Source: Acidobacteriota bacterium (GTDB lineage Bacteria; Acidobacteriota; Terriglobia; Terriglobales; Acidobacteriaceae). From it: DNA of 64,000 nt. The stretch covers positions 22,757 through 86,756 of the forward strand of contig JAEYQK010000041.1 of assembly GCA_023410055.1 (NCBI GenBank), in the 5' to 3' direction. The position numbers were made by a program, and so were the translations under genes. Below, one piece after another: positions 50,234 to 59,699 of the stretch. Every line of letters starts with the position of its first letter. Within the stretch, counting starts at the first letter, position 1. A model generated the notes under the pieces. The model had not been told where the DNA came from, ran no database searches, and saw only the letters and a program-made list of their open reading frames with translations.

Positions 50234-51694
50234 TTGACCACAAGCATCTTCGAAATCTTCAAGATCGGTATCGGACCGTCCAGCTCTCACACCGTCGGCC
50301 CGATGCGTGCCGCCCACGACTACGTCACCCGGCTGTCTGAGAGCGGTGTACTCACAAACGTCTACCGTTTGCAGACCGAGCTTTACGGCTCTCTCGCACT
50401 CACCGGGCACGGACACGGCACGGACCGCGCCATCCTGCTGGGACTCTCAGGAGAGTTGCCGGACCATGTAGATCCAGCAACAATCGCTCCAAAGCTCGCC
50501 GAAATTCGCGACGGCAAGCGCTTGCTGTTGGCCGGAACGCAGGCTGTCGATTTCGATGAAACTCGCGACATGATCTTTCATCGCGACCAGACGCTGGCTG
50601 CTCATTCCAATGGCATGCGCTTCACCGCGTACGGTGAAGGCGGTCGGAAGCTGGATTCGCAGGTCTACTACTCCATTGGCGGGGGCTTCATTCGGCGCGA
50701 AGGCGAGACGGCCAAATCGAACGCCAAAGCGCCCGTGCCATATCCATTCACCAGTGCGAAAGAACTGCTGCGCCTTTGTGAAGAAAACAAGCTGGCCGTC
50801 TGGGAACTCACGCTGGCCAACGAAAGAGCCTGGCGCTCGGAAGAAGAGATCCGCGAGAAGTTGCACCTGATCTGGCGCACCATGGATGAGTGCATCCAGC
50901 GCGGCCTCAAGACCGAGGGCATTCTGCCTGGGGGCTTGAACGTCCGACGGCGAGCAGCAGCGCTTTCCCGAAAGTTGGCGCTGCATGGCGGGGAAAACCC
51001 CACGTTAGCTTCGCGAACGTGGGGCACCGAGCGTGGCAATGACGGCGATCCGCTGGCCGCCATGGATTGGGTGAACGCCTTCGCCATGGCCGTCAATGAA
51101 GAGAACGCCGCCGGAAGCCGCGTCGTTACCGCTCCGACTAACGGCGCCGCTGGAATTATTCCCGCAGTGGGTCGCTATTACCTTCAATTTGTGCGAGAGT
51201 GGTGCCGCACCCTTCCCCACAAGGGAGGACGCGAGGACAATTTCGACGCCAACTTCGACGGCCTGCTTCGCTACCTCCTCACTGCCGGAGCCATCGCCAT
51301 CCTTTATAAAGAGAATGCGTCGATTTCCGGAGCGGAGGTCGGATGCCAGGGCGAAGTTGGTGTCGCCTGCTCAATGGCCGCAGCCGGACTCACCGCTGCC
51401 CTGGGCGGCACCAACCATCAGATCGAATTCGCCGCCGAAATCGGCATGGAGCACAATCTCGGCATGACCTGCGACCCTATCGGCGGACTGGTCCAGATCC
51501 CGTGCATCGAACGCAACGCGATGGGCGCCGTCAAGGCCATTAACGCCTCGCGCCTCGCCATGCAGGAAGACGGTGAACACAAGGTCTCCCTCGACCAGGT
51601 GATCGAGACGATGTACCAGACCGGACTCGACATGCAGTCTCGCTACAAAGAAACGTCGCTGGCGGGACTCGCGCTGAACGTGATCAATTGCTGA
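50234..51694 (+). CDS. sdaA: L-serine ammonia-lyase (iron-sulfur type), with two in-frame repeat insertions
   Basis: 486 residues from TTG 50234. The N-terminal beta domain starts [20 protein letters not shown], the family signature. The catalytic alpha domain contains [36 protein letters not shown], then [39 protein letters not shown]. The conserved cysteines (VGCQG, MTCDP, IPCIE) bind the [4Fe-4S] cluster. The enzyme deaminates L-serine to pyruvate in the cytosol. E. coli SdaA is about 454 residues; the excess is explained by two insertions. One is [12 protein letters not shown] (residues 255-266, family A repeat) and the other [11 protein letters not shown] plus nearby residues (about 323-335, family B repeat). 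Both lie between conserved segments. Confidence 0.95.
   Translation: MTTSIFEIFKIGIGPSSSHTVGPMRAAHDYVTRLSESGVLTNVYRLQTELYGSLALTGHGHGTDRAILLGLSGELPDHVDPATIAPKLAEIRDGKRLLLAGTQAVDFDETRDMIFHRDQTLAAHSNGMRFTAYGEGGRKLDSQVYYSIGGGFIRREGETAKSNAKAPVPYPFTSAKELLRLCEENKLAVWELTLANERAWRSEEEIREKLHLIWRTMDECIQRGLKTEGILPGGLNVRRRAAALSRKLALHGGENPTLASRTWGTERGNDGDPLAAMDWVNAFAMAVNEENAAGSRVVTAPTNGAAGIIPAVGRYYLQFVREWCRTLPHKGGREDNFDANFDGLLRYLLTAGAIAILYKENASISGAEVGCQGEVGVACSMAAAGLTAALGGTNHQIEFAAEIGMEHNLGMTCDPIGGLVQIPCIERNAMGAVKAINASRLAMQEDGEHKVSLDQVIETMYQTGLDMQSRYKETSLAGLALNVINC
50998..51029 (+). repeat. Palindromic repeat family A inside sdaA
   Basis: CCCCACGTT...AACGTGGGGCACCG, identical over 32 bases to the copy at 34834-34865. 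It is read as [11 protein letters not shown] within the L-serine dehydratase, between the domain linker and [10 protein letters not shown]. Confidence 0.95.
51201..51233 (-). repeat. Palindromic repeat family B (diverged) inside sdaA
   Basis: GGTGCCGCACCCTTCCCCAC then AAGGGAGGACGCG is the reverse complement of the family B form with several changes. It is read as residues about 323-334 of the L-serine dehydratase. Confidence 0.7.
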
Positions 51695-51710
51695 GTTCTT
51701 GTTTGTGTAG

Positions 51711-51731
51711 GGACGGGGCTGTGCCCCGTCC
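51711..51731 (-). repeat. Palindromic repeat family C, single copy
   Basis: GTGTAG followed by GGACGGGGCTGTGCCCCGTCC, the reverse of the 12125-12145 form. It lies 17 bases after the sdaA stop, so it may also act as a 3' end hairpin. Confidence 0.9.
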
Positions 51732-51740
51732 ATATCGGTT

Positions 51741-51790
51741 ACGGGAGCGCCGCCGTCCCGGAAGCTGTCTTGAGGGCGTCCCGCCTCGCC
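51741..51790 (+). repeat. Intergenic GC-rich repeat family D, copy 4
   Basis: ACGGGAGCGCCGCCGTCCCG then GAAGCTGTCTTGAGGGCGTC and CCGCCTCGCC; it keeps the AGCGCCGCCGTC ... GCTGTC ... GAGGGCGTC order. Confidence 0.6.
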
Positions 51791-51863
51791 TTCCTGTACG
51801 CGCGAGTATCCCTGAGCAATCCGCCTTCAGTTGCATTCATACGCTACGAACCATTCACCCGAA

Positions 51864-51900
51864 ACGTACTCGCGATTTTTCTTAATGACGTACTCGCGAT
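51864..51900 (+). promoter_or_regulatory. Pair of 13-base direct repeats before the S53 peptidase
   Basis: ACGTACTCGCGAT occurs at 51864-51876 and again at 51888-51900, a perfect repeat with a 24-base period and an 11-base AT-rich spacer (TTTTCTTAATG). It lies about 100 bases upstream of the peptidase start and could be a regulator binding site. Confidence 0.45.
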
Positions 51901-51996
51901 ACGGGTTTAGAGTTGTTCCTCTCAATCTATGTAGCTGGAGAGGAACTCTCGCCGCTGCACCTTCGCGATAGTTCACTGATCGCTACTCCCGAGGAA

Positions 51997-54900
51997 ATGA
52001 TGCGTTCGAAAACGAGGCTGTGCAGGATCGCTGCTCACGTGGTGCTAGTTCTTACCGTTTGCTCAATGACGCTGGCTCAACAGCCGGAGGCTCGCCGTCG
52101 CATTCTGCAGCCCGTCGATGACAGTCAGACGGTCACGCTGCGAGGAAACACGCATCCTCTGGCGCGGGCGGAGTTCGACGCGGGGGCTGCGCCTGACGCG
52201 CAACCGGTCTCGCGAATGATGATGCTGCTATCGCGCACGCCCGAACAGCAGGCGGCCTTGGATCAGTTCGTGGAAGACCAGCAGAACCCGTCGTCGCCGA
52301 ATTATCGTCACTGGCTCACGCCTGCGGAGATCGGCTCCAGATTTGGCTCGAACGATGCGGATGTGCAGACGGTCGTGAGCTGGTTACAGCAGCAAGGCTT
52401 CGCGGTGGAAGGCGTCACGGCAGGCAAGAGCGTGATCGTGTTTTCCGGTTCCGCGGGGCAGGTCCGGCAGGCGTTTCGAACGTCCATGCATAAATATGTT
52501 GTGAACGGGCAGGAGCACTGGGCCAATGCGAGCGACCCGAAGATTCCTGCCGCCCTGGCACAGGCTGTAAAAGGGCTGGTGTCGCTGAACAACTTTCCTC
52601 GCAAGCCACAGTCACACAAGTTTGGCGTCTTTTCGCGGGATAAGAATGGCGAGGTGACTCCCGAGTTCACGGTCACGGACAGTGCCGGGGGCAAACACTA
52701 CGCCCTTGGACCGGCGGATTTCTCGACGATTTACAACACCAAGCCGCTCCTGCAAGCGGGAAATAACGGAGCAGGTCAGACAATCGCGATCGTGGGCCGG
52801 ACGAACATCAATCTCCAGGACGTCACCGATTTCCGCAACCTTTTCGGACTTGGAGCGGGAAACACGTCGGTGGTCGTGGATGGCGTAGATCCGGGATTCG
52901 TCGATGGCGACGAGCTGGAATCGTTGCTCGACGTGCAGTGGGCAAATGCCGTCGCACCGGGGGCGAATGTCGTCTTTGTAACGGCGGCCGATACGGCATC
53001 GAGCAGCGGACTAGATCTGGCGGCGATCCACATCATCGAGAACAACCTCGCTGGCGTGATGAGCTTGAGCTATGGAGCCTGCGAAGCGAACCTCGGCAGT
53101 GCCGGAAATGCCTTCTACCAAATGTTGTGGCAGCAGGCCGCAGCCCAGGGCATCACTGCTGTCGTGTCTACGGGCGACAACGGTTCAGCCGGTTGCGACA
53201 ACCAGAACGACCCAAACGTACACACCGCAGCCAAAGGGCTTGGCGTGAACGGGTTGGCATCGACCTCTTACAATGTTGCGGTTGGCGGAACGGACTTTGA
53301 CGATGCCGGAACGCAGACCACGTATTTCAATGCAACAAACGATGCGACTACGCGTGGTTCGGCAAAATCCTACATCCCGGAAAGAACGTGGAACGAAACC
53401 TGCGCTGCGACGGCAACGGCTGGCAACACGGGCGTTTGTCCTGCGATGCCGACGAGCGGTACTCCGCCGGACAGCTTGAATCTTTGGGCCGGATCGGGCG
53501 GGGCGAGCAACTGCGCTTCATCAAACTCCGGTTCATGTCAGGGCAGGCCTAAACCCGCTTGGCAGACGGGCACTGGCGTCCCGAATGACGGCGTACGCGA
53601 CCTGCCGGACATTTCATTCTTCTCAGCGGTCAGCAGTGACAGCAGAAGCTTCTATGTGGTTTGTCAGGCAGATGCACCCGACATGCAGGGACTTCCCTCA
53701 TGCCAGCCGGGCAGCACCATTCGTTTCATGGGCGTCGGCGGTACCTCGGCAGCGGCCCCGAGTTTTGCCGGAATCGTGGCATTGGCACAGCAGAAGGCCG
53801 GCACCAGACTCGGGAATATCAACTATCTGCTGTACAGCATCGCGGCGAAACCTGGCGCATCTTGCACCTCGAGCGCAACGTCAGCATCGGGTTGTGTTTT
53901 CCACGATACGGTGAAGGGAAACATCTCGGTACCCTGTACGCCTGGTTCGCCGAGTTGCAGCGCCACGAGCGGAACGGCTACGGGCGTTCTGATCAAATCC
54001 GGCCAGCCGGCCTTCACCGCAACGGCGGGATACGATCTGGCGACAGGACTCGGTTCGGTCGATGTGACGAACCTGGCAAACGCCATCGTCACTGCGTTGG
54101 GACACTTTACTCCTACCACCACCTCGTTGACCTTGAATGGCGCGACGACGCCAATCACTGCGAACCATGGCGATCCCGTCAGCGTTGCTGTAAGTGTCAG
54201 TCCGTCCGAGTCCACCGGGCAGGTTTCGCTAATTGGAGTGAATGGAATAACGGAGTCACGCACGCTTAACTCTGGCGCTGCCTCATGGACGACGCCGCTG
54301 CTTCCGGGCGGCAATTATCAGCTGAAGGCGCACTATGCCGGAGACGGCACGCACGGCGCCAGCGATTCCAATCCAATATCGCTCACGATCAGCCCCGAAG
54401 CTAGCCAGGTGTTTTTGAACTTTATCACTTGGGACGTGAACGGGCACTTCCAGACAGCCACCGGAAACAGCGCGCCGTATGGATCTCCCTACATCCTTCG
54501 GGTTGACGTCGCCGACACGAGCGCGACGGTCTCTTCGACGAGTGGAATCAGCAGCAAGTGTTCGACTGGTGGCGCGAGCTGCCCGACTGGAAACGTGACT
54601 GTCACCGCAAATGGCAATCCACTCGATGGCGGCACGTTCGGTCTGAACAGCGCAGGGTACACCGAAGATCAGACGATCCAACTGCCGGCGGGTTCTTACA
54701 CGCTTGCGGCGGCATACGCGGGTGATCCGAGCTACAACGCCAGTACGGCGACCAAGCCATTCACCATTTCGAAAGGCGCGACGGCGATTACGCTCTATCG
54801 TGGTTCTCAACCCCCGTACGAATACGGACGTTCGTTCGAGATTGAGGCTGACTTGACCACGACGAGTTCGGGAGTTGCTCCGACGGGAAGCAATATCAGT

Positions 54901-56580
54901 TTTTACGATAACGGGACGGCGACTTCGATCATATACCCCAGTAACACGCCGCACGCCGGCGGTGCGTCGGGATACGCTGGCGTGATGCGTCGGGGAGAAT
55001 ACATTCCGCCAAGTGTAGGAACGCACTCGCTCTCGGCTCAGTTTTCGGGTGATGCTAACTACGATGCTTCACAATCGCCTACCGTCGACATTACGGTAGA
55101 CAAAGCGACGACAAGGATCTCGGGCGGCGCATCTCCGGATGTGGCGACGCCGACACTAGCCGTAGTTCTGTCTGCGACCGTGGAAACCGATTCAAACATG
55201 AACCAGCCCACTGGTACGGTGACGTTCTACGACAATGGAACGCCAATAAGCGGAACCGTAACCTATGGAGGAAGGCCCGGTACGCCATACATCACGACTA
55301 ATCTGACTGCGCAGCTCTCGACGACATTTGCGCAGACAGGGTCTCACAGTATCAGCGCGTCTTACTCAGGAGACGACAATTACAAGCCCGTTACGAAAAA
55401 TCTGGGCACTTTGACGGTGAGCTCAAAACTCCCTACCTCGCTTTCGACAATCTCCTCCAGCATGACACCGGCATTGAAGGCGTATTCCACAACGCTCTCG
55501 GTATGGATCTCAATACCCCCAAAGAATGGTTTGCCGGATGTTACCGGAACGGTGGTATTCAGCGACAACGGTCAACCAATCACCGGCGCTGTCACTTACC
55601 AAAAGTCGTTTAACGGGTATGGCAGTTACACGCTAACGGCGACCCTGCCGTATTCGTTCGGTGCCTCAGGAACGCACAGCATAACGGCGGCGTATTCAGG
55701 CGACTCGAACTATGCGGCCAGTACTTCGGCGACACCGTTATCGCTGGCAGTGGTTGACAAGCTACCGACTTCCATTGCCTTCCCACTCCCATTGTCAGTG
55801 CAAGTTAATGCCAGCACCAATCTACAGGCGACCATAAGCTCGAACGCCTCCAATACTGTCCCAGTAATGACGGGGACCGTGACCTTTGTGGATGGGGGGA
55901 CAACGATCTCCGGCAATGTTACGCTTGAGAACCAGTCGGGCAGTATGATCGCTTCTATGCCGTACACGTTCACCACTGCAGGCGTACACAACATCACGGC
56001 TCGCTACAGTGGAGATACCTACTATCAAGCCTCGGAGTCGACCGTCTATCCGTTACAGGTACTAGGCTCGATCGGACTGTTTGTGGATCCATTGCAGTCC
56101 TCGCTAACGACGGCTGGCGGAACTGGTCACCCATATGTCTACGTTCAGAACAACACTGCGAATTCAGCGAACGTGACTCTCGCGTGCACATCCGATTCGC
56201 CCAAGGGGACATGTTATTTCAGCCCATCCACTTTGACGCTTGCTCCTGGAGTCGGGCAATCGCCAACGCTCAGCTTCAGTGTTCCTGCTGTTTATGCATC
56301 GGCTGCTCCTTCCAAAACGCGTCCGTTCACGATGCCAATTATCTTTGCCGGAATGCTAGCGGGGCTCTGCTTCACGGGACGACGAAAATCTCGTCTTGCA
56401 GTAGGCTTGTTCGTACTCTGCTTCATTCTCGCGCTGACCTCGTGTGGCGGCGGTGGTACAGTCACCACTCCAGGTGGAGGTGGCCCAAGGGTAACCAACC
56501 CGAGCACCTATCACTTCACCATAACTGCGACCAGCGGGACCATGACCGATAGCAGAGTACTGACGGTGACGCTGCAGTAG
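51997..56580 (+). CDS. Secreted S53 (sedolisin/kumamolisin) peptidase with long Ig-like tail
   Basis: 1527 residues from ATG 51997 (GAGGAA lies just before). A signal peptide ends near LAQQPEA. A pro-kumamolisin activation domain (about 40-190) is followed by the S53 catalytic domain. The Glu-Asp pair is in GDELESLLDVQWANAV (52908-52955). The oxyanion Asp is in STGDNGSAG, and the catalytic Ser in VGGTSAAAPSFAG (53728-53766). About seven Ig-like (Big_3_5) repeats follow, each ending like HSLSAQFSGDANYDAS or HSITAAYSGDSNYAAS. A C-terminal membrane helix (MPIIFAGMLAGLCFTGRR) and LFVLCFILALTSCGGGG come before a final beta segment. The enzyme is an acid-active serine peptidase, probably cell-anchored. 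Confidence 0.9.
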   Translation: MMRSKTRLCRIAAHVVLVLTVCSMTLAQQPEARRRILQPVDDSQTVTLRGNTHPLARAEFDAGAAPDAQPVSRMMMLLSRTPEQQAALDQFVEDQQNPSSPNYRHWLTPAEIGSRFGSNDADVQTVVSWLQQQGFAVEGVTAGKSVIVFSGSAGQVRQAFRTSMHKYVVNGQEHWANASDPKIPAALAQAVKGLVSLNNFPRKPQSHKFGVFSRDKNGEVTPEFTVTDSAGGKHYALGPADFSTIYNTKPLLQAGNNGAGQTIAIVGRTNINLQDVTDFRNLFGLGAGNTSVVVDGVDPGFVDGDELESLLDVQWANAVAPGANVVFVTAADTASSSGLDLAAIHIIENNLAGVMSLSYGACEANLGSAGNAFYQMLWQQAAAQGITAVVSTGDNGSAGCDNQNDPNVHTAAKGLGVNGLASTSYNVAVGGTDFDDAGTQTTYFNATNDATTRGSAKSYIPERTWNETCAATATAGNTGVCPAMPTSGTPPDSLNLWAGSGGASNCASSNSGSCQGRPKPAWQTGTGVPNDGVRDLPDISFFSAVSSDSRSFYVVCQADAPDMQGLPSCQPGSTIRFMGVGGTSAAAPSFAGIVALAQQKAGTRLGNINYLLYSIAAKPGASCTSSATSASGCVFHDTVKGNISVPCTPGSPSCSATSGTATGVLIKSGQPAFTATAGYDLATGLGSVDVTNLANAIVTALGHFTPTTTSLTLNGATTPITANHGDPVSVAVSVSPSESTGQVSLIGVNGITESRTLNSGAASWTTPLLPGGNYQLKAHYAGDGTHGASDSNPISLTISPEASQVFLNFITWDVNGHFQTATGNSAPYGSPYILRVDVADTSATVSSTSGISSKCSTGGASCPTGNVTVTANGNPLDGGTFGLNSAGYTEDQTIQLPAGSYTLAAAYAGDPSYNASTATKPFTISKGATAITLYRGSQPPYEYGRSFEIEADLTTTSSGVAPTGSNISFYDNGTATSIIYPSNTPHAGGASGYAGVMRRGEYIPPSVGTHSLSAQFSGDANYDASQSPTVDITVDKATTRISGGASPDVATPTLAVVLSATVETDSNMNQPTGTVTFYDNGTPISGTVTYGGRPGTPYITTNLTAQLSTTFAQTGSHSISASYSGDDNYKPVTKNLGTLTVSSKLPTSLSTISSSMTPALKAYSTTLSVWISIPPKNGLPDVTGTVVFSDNGQPITGAVTYQKSFNGYGSYTLTATLPYSFGASGTHSITAAYSGDSNYAASTSATPLSLAVVDKLPTSIAFPLPLSVQVNASTNLQATISSNASNTVPVMTGTVTFVDGGTTISGNVTLENQSGSMIASMPYTFTTAGVHNITARYSGDTYYQASESTVYPLQVLGSIGLFVDPLQSSLTTAGGTGHPYVYVQNNTANSANVTLACTSDSPKGTCYFSPSTLTLAPGVGQSPTLSFSVPAVYASAAPSKTRPFTMPIIFAGMLAGLCFTGRRKSRLAVGLFVLCFILALTSCGGGGTVTTPGGGGPRVTNPSTYHFTITATSGTMTDSRVLTVTLQ

Positions 56581-56601
56581 AGCAACAGCTTTGGATTTCA
56601 G

Positions 56602-56628
56602 CCCGGCCGTTACCCGGCCGGGTTTTTT
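56602..56628 (+). terminator. Rho-independent terminator of the S53 peptidase
   Basis: CCCGGCCG and CGGCCGGG form an 8-base stem around TTACC, followed by TTTTTTG, 21 bases after the stop. Confidence 0.95.
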
Positions 56629-56705
56629 GTTGCGCTACCATTCCGGAAAACGACGGAATCAGCTCTCAAATAGTGCTATCGTTTTTGACAATCGTGGGGT
56701 GTGGT

Positions 56706-57497
56706 ATGCGCGCAAGTATTCTGGCCGGCGTCCTTGCTCTTCTCCTCGCAACCAACGTGAGCAATGCGCAAATGCGCGGCGGCTTTGGAGGACGCGGCGG
56801 TGGCGGAATGCGCGGCGGCTTTGTTGCGCATGGACCTGTGGTCAACGGCGGATTCCGAGGCCCCGCATTTCGAGGCGGCTTCCCCGGCCGTGTGCCGGGC
56901 CGGCGCGGGTTCATAGGAGTTCGCGGCGGATTCGGGTTCGGCCATTCTAGATTCTGCAACGGGTTCGGCCCATGCTTCCGGTCACCATTCTTCGGGCCCA
57001 GATTCCATCACCACGGCCACGTCTTCTTCGGCTTCGGTGGAGCTCCGTTCTTCGGTGGCTGGGGTTACGGCTGGCCCTACTACGGCTACGCCGCTCCCAT
57101 CTACTACGGCGACTCTGACTACGCCAGCCAAAGCGACCGATACGCGGCACAACAGCAGCAGGCGGCACAACAGCAGCAGTTGCTGGACGACCTTGAACAG
57201 GAGCGCCGCCGCGCCGATGAACTGAGCGACCAGTTGGCCAGTATGCGTGAGCCTGCGCCGAAGACACCTTCACCCGTGCCAACAAGATCTGCGGCCAGCG
57301 AACGTCCCTCTCCTCCAACCACGCTTGTCTTTCGCGACAACCGCAAAATCGATATCCAGAACTACGTCATTGCGGGGCAGTATCTGTACCAAACGGAGAA
57401 GGGCACGACGCGCAAAATAGCGTTGGCTGACCTCAACATACCCGCGACAATCAAGGTGAACGAAGAGCGCGGAGTGGAGTTCGACGTCCCAAAATAG
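56706..57497 (+). CDS. Secreted Gly/Arg-rich protein
   Basis: 263 residues from ATG 56706; an upstream start at 56673 is less likely, because 56706 begins a clean signal peptide (MRASILAGVLALLLATNVSN, cleavage near AQM). Residues about 25-150 are very rich in Gly, Arg, Phe and His: GGFGGRGGGGMRGGF, FRSPFFGPRFHHHGHVFFG, WGYGWPYYGYAAPIYYG. A Gln-rich helix (AQQQQAAQQQQLLDDLEQER) follows. The last 70 residues (TLVFRDNRKIDIQNYVIAGQ YLYQTEKG split at the loop) form a small beta domain seen at the end of such proteins. The function is unknown; a surface or matrix protein is likely. Confidence 0.65.
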   Translation: MRASILAGVLALLLATNVSNAQMRGGFGGRGGGGMRGGFVAHGPVVNGGFRGPAFRGGFPGRVPGRRGFIGVRGGFGFGHSRFCNGFGPCFRSPFFGPRFHHHGHVFFGFGGAPFFGGWGYGWPYYGYAAPIYYGDSDYASQSDRYAAQQQQAAQQQQLLDDLEQERRRADELSDQLASMREPAPKTPSPVPTRSAASERPSPPTTLVFRDNRKIDIQNYVIAGQYLYQTEKGTTRKIALADLNIPATIKVNEERGVEFDVPK

Positions 57498-57532
57498 GAC
57501 AAACGGAAAGTCTTGCGCTAGTCGTTTTCTGC

Positions 57533-57566
57533 GCACCCTCCCCTTGAAGGGGAAGGGTGCGGCACC
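57533..57566 (+). repeat. Palindromic repeat family B, intergenic copy
   Basis: GCACCCTCCCCT, TGAA, GGGGAAGGGTGCGGCACC. The closest match to the copy inside lpdA. A second weak hairpin of the A-like kind (CCGCTCAAAAAGCTGAGGGG TACC, split) lies at about 57596-57620. Confidence 0.9.
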
Positions 57567-57682
57567 TGAAGGTCGGCCACCGGAATACGATTCCCCGCCC
57601 GCTCAAAAAGCTGAGGGGTACCAAATGTCCCATTTGTGTCTCGAGGCCATGCGCGACCACAAACTGAATTACACTTGGCTTG

Positions 57683-58144
57683 ATGAGAAAGCCTGCCAGA
57701 CACAGGAACAGCGCTGCCATTTGGGACGATCAACTTCTCGAAGAGCTCTTTCGCAAACCGTTGAGCGACAGTCTGCGCATGCTGGTCCTGCGGGACATGG
57801 CTTTGATTGCCGATGATGCCGGGTGCGCGCCGCTGGCGACTCTGGCGCAACGCTTCCGAAATTTCTTCGCCAAACGTCAGCAGGAAGGCAAGCGTGAGGA
57901 GCGCGACGAAGTGTTGGCCTCACGCGGCGCGCTATCGCAGCGCTCGCTTGATTGGTGGCAGAAGTTGATCAGCGAGTATGTGCTGGCCGAAGTGAGCGAC
58001 TTCGTCTTGGCCGAAGAAGAACGCTTGGCGTTCCGTCCGGAACTGTGGGCCCGATGGTCGCCCGGATTTCGCAAGGCCCTGCGCAACATCGCCGAGACGA
58101 GGCTTATCGAGTACTTCGAGACGAGAGTTGAAGGCGGCTGGTGA
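57683..58144 (+). CDS. Conserved-looking hypothetical protein
   Basis: 153 residues from ATG 57683 (MRKPARHRNSAAIWDDQLL). The protein is soluble and helical: LEELFRKPLSDSLRMLVLRD, MALIADDAGCAPLATLAQRF, LDWWQKLISEYVLAEVSDFV. The regular codon pattern and composition support a real gene. The ribosome binding site is weak. The family is not recognised and no active-site motif is seen. It lies between a repeat-rich intergenic region and thiL, on the same strand as thiL with about 150 bases between. Confidence 0.6.
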   Translation: MRKPARHRNSAAIWDDQLLEELFRKPLSDSLRMLVLRDMALIADDAGCAPLATLAQRFRNFFAKRQQEGKREERDEVLASRGALSQRSLDWWQKLISEYVLAEVSDFVLAEEERLAFRPELWARWSPGFRKALRNIAETRLIEYFETRVEGGW

Positions 58145-58295
58145 AGCAATCGGGTCATCGGGTGATCGGGCCATCGAGCCATCGAAGAGGATCGGATGAT
58201 CTGCTCTTCGCATCCTTAGCGTCCTTTGCGTTGAGTATTCCAAACCTCCGGCAGAATTATGTCCCGCTCGCTGCCTGTGTGGTAGGTTTTCTGTG

Positions 58296-59372
58296 ATGCC
58301 GCTACCTGAGAAACAACTCATCTCCCGCATTCGGGCTCTGAAGACCTCGCGCAATCGTGCGCTTGCTGCCGGCATTGGCGACGACTGCGCCGTACTGCGT
58401 GTCCCGCGCGGACGCGAGGCTCTGGTGACGACGGATTTCAGTCTTGAGGGCGTGCATTTCCGGCGCGAGTGGCATCCGGCTGAAGTCGTCGGACACCGCT
58501 GTTTGACGCGCGGTCTGAGCGACATCGCGGCGATGGGTGGCGAGCCGATCGCAGCATTCTTGTCGCTGGCGCTTCCCGCGGATCTCGAACAGAAGTGGGT
58601 CGATGGATTCCTGCGTGGGTTCAATGCGCTGGCGCGGAAGTTCGGCGTCACGTTAGCAGGCGGAGACACGGCGCAATCGCCGACATTCCAGTGTAGGGAC
58701 GGGGCTGTGCCCCGTCCAAGATCGGCCAAGGTGACAGCAGGACGGGGCACAGCCCCGTCCCTGCACAAGCAAGCGGCCCCACACGGACTGATTCTTGCTG
58801 ACGTGATGGTGCTCGGCTCGGTGCCGCAGGGCAAAGCTGTGTTGCGTTCGGGTGCGCGCGTAGGCGATGACATATACGTCACGGGCAAACTGGGCATGGG
58901 AGTCGCGGCGCTGAACCGACTTTTCGCCGGGGAGCAGGCTGCCAAGGTCCAACGCGACAAGACGGCGGCAAAGCATTTTCGTCCCATGCCGCGTTTAGAC
59001 ATCGGTCAGTATCTACGCGAGCACAGACTGGCGTCGGCCATGATCGACATCAGCGACGGCCTGTCGATCGACCTGGCGCACATCTGCGAAGAAAGCGGCG
59101 TCTCGGCGTGGATCGCCGAAGAAGCCATGCCAATCGCCGTCGGCGCCACGCTCGAGCACGCACTGCACGGCGGCGATGAGTACGAACTGATCTTCACCGC
59201 GCGACCGGAGAAGCACAAGTCCGTGCCGAAGTCGCTTGGAGGCGTTCCCATCACGTGGATTGGCACCGTGACAAACGCCAAGAAGCGCCAAGCTGGCATG
59301 GTCTGGCTAGTGAACAACGACCGCGGGCCCAGTCAGTTGAAGCCGCAGGGCTGGGAGCACTTCATGGGCTAA
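58296..59372 (+). CDS. thiL: Thiamine-monophosphate kinase, with a repeat doublet inserted in frame
   Basis: 358 residues from ATG 58296; a GTG three bases earlier is also possible. The N-terminus has GIGDDCAVLRVPRGREALVT, the Mg/ATP site, and VTTDFSLEGVHFRREW. GDTAQSP and GSVPQGKAVLRSGARVGDDI follow, and the C-terminal HGGDEYELIFTA completes the ThiL pattern. The enzyme makes thiamine diphosphate from thiamine phosphate in the cytosol. Residues about 132-158 (CRDGAVPRPRSAKVTAGRGT then APSLHKQ) are foreign: they come from two facing family C repeats inserted between GGDTAQSPTF and the next strand. Without them the protein is about 330 residues, the usual length. Confidence 0.95.
   Translation: MPLPEKQLISRIRALKTSRNRALAAGIGDDCAVLRVPRGREALVTTDFSLEGVHFRREWHPAEVVGHRCLTRGLSDIAAMGGEPIAAFLSLALPADLEQKWVDGFLRGFNALARKFGVTLAGGDTAQSPTFQCRDGAVPRPRSAKVTAGRGTAPSLHKQAAPHGLILADVMVLGSVPQGKAVLRSGARVGDDIYVTGKLGMGVAALNRLFAGEQAAKVQRDKTAAKHFRPMPRLDIGQYLREHRLASAMIDISDGLSIDLAHICEESGVSAWIAEEAMPIAVGATLEHALHGGDEYELIFTARPEKHKSVPKSLGGVPITWIGTVTNAKKRQAGMVWLVNNDRGPSQLKPQGWEHFMG
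58691..58766. repeat. Inverted doublet of family C repeats inside thiL
   Basis: Left copy: GTGTAG then GGACGGGGCTGTGCCCCGTCC (58697-58717). Right copy: GGACGGGGCACAGCCCCGTCC then CTGCAC (58740-58760). The 27-base arms are inverted repeats with a single mismatch and a 22-base spacer. The arrangement is like a REP doublet (BIME). Confidence 0.95.
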
Positions 59373-59699
59373 GTTCTTGCATCAAAAGAGGTAAGTACCT
59401 TCAAGGTGTCGTGCGGTCACCTTGCAGATGCCGTTCGGCGAATGCCCTCAGGTAATCTCTCAGCGCGACTCCTAAATTGACAATCAGCTACTTGCGTTGT
59501 AGCCTGTCAATTCCGTTCCCTAGAAAGCAGGCCGAGCCGAAGGACGGGTCGAATCAGTAAGACGGTCGAACCAGCCCACGGATATTCGCATCTTTGCTCG
59601 GTCATTTGCTTTCATGTCTAGCTCGGGAACGCAGATGGGCGCAGCTGGTCGCGTTCATTCCCGCCCGGGGCACCGGCGGTTTAACCAAGGAGGAAGATT
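59373..59699. other. Gene-free stretch before the M23 peptidase
   Basis: 327 bases with no supported gene and no member of the repeat families. The 3' end holds AAGGAGG (59688-59694), the strong ribosome binding site of the next gene. Confidence 0.6.
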
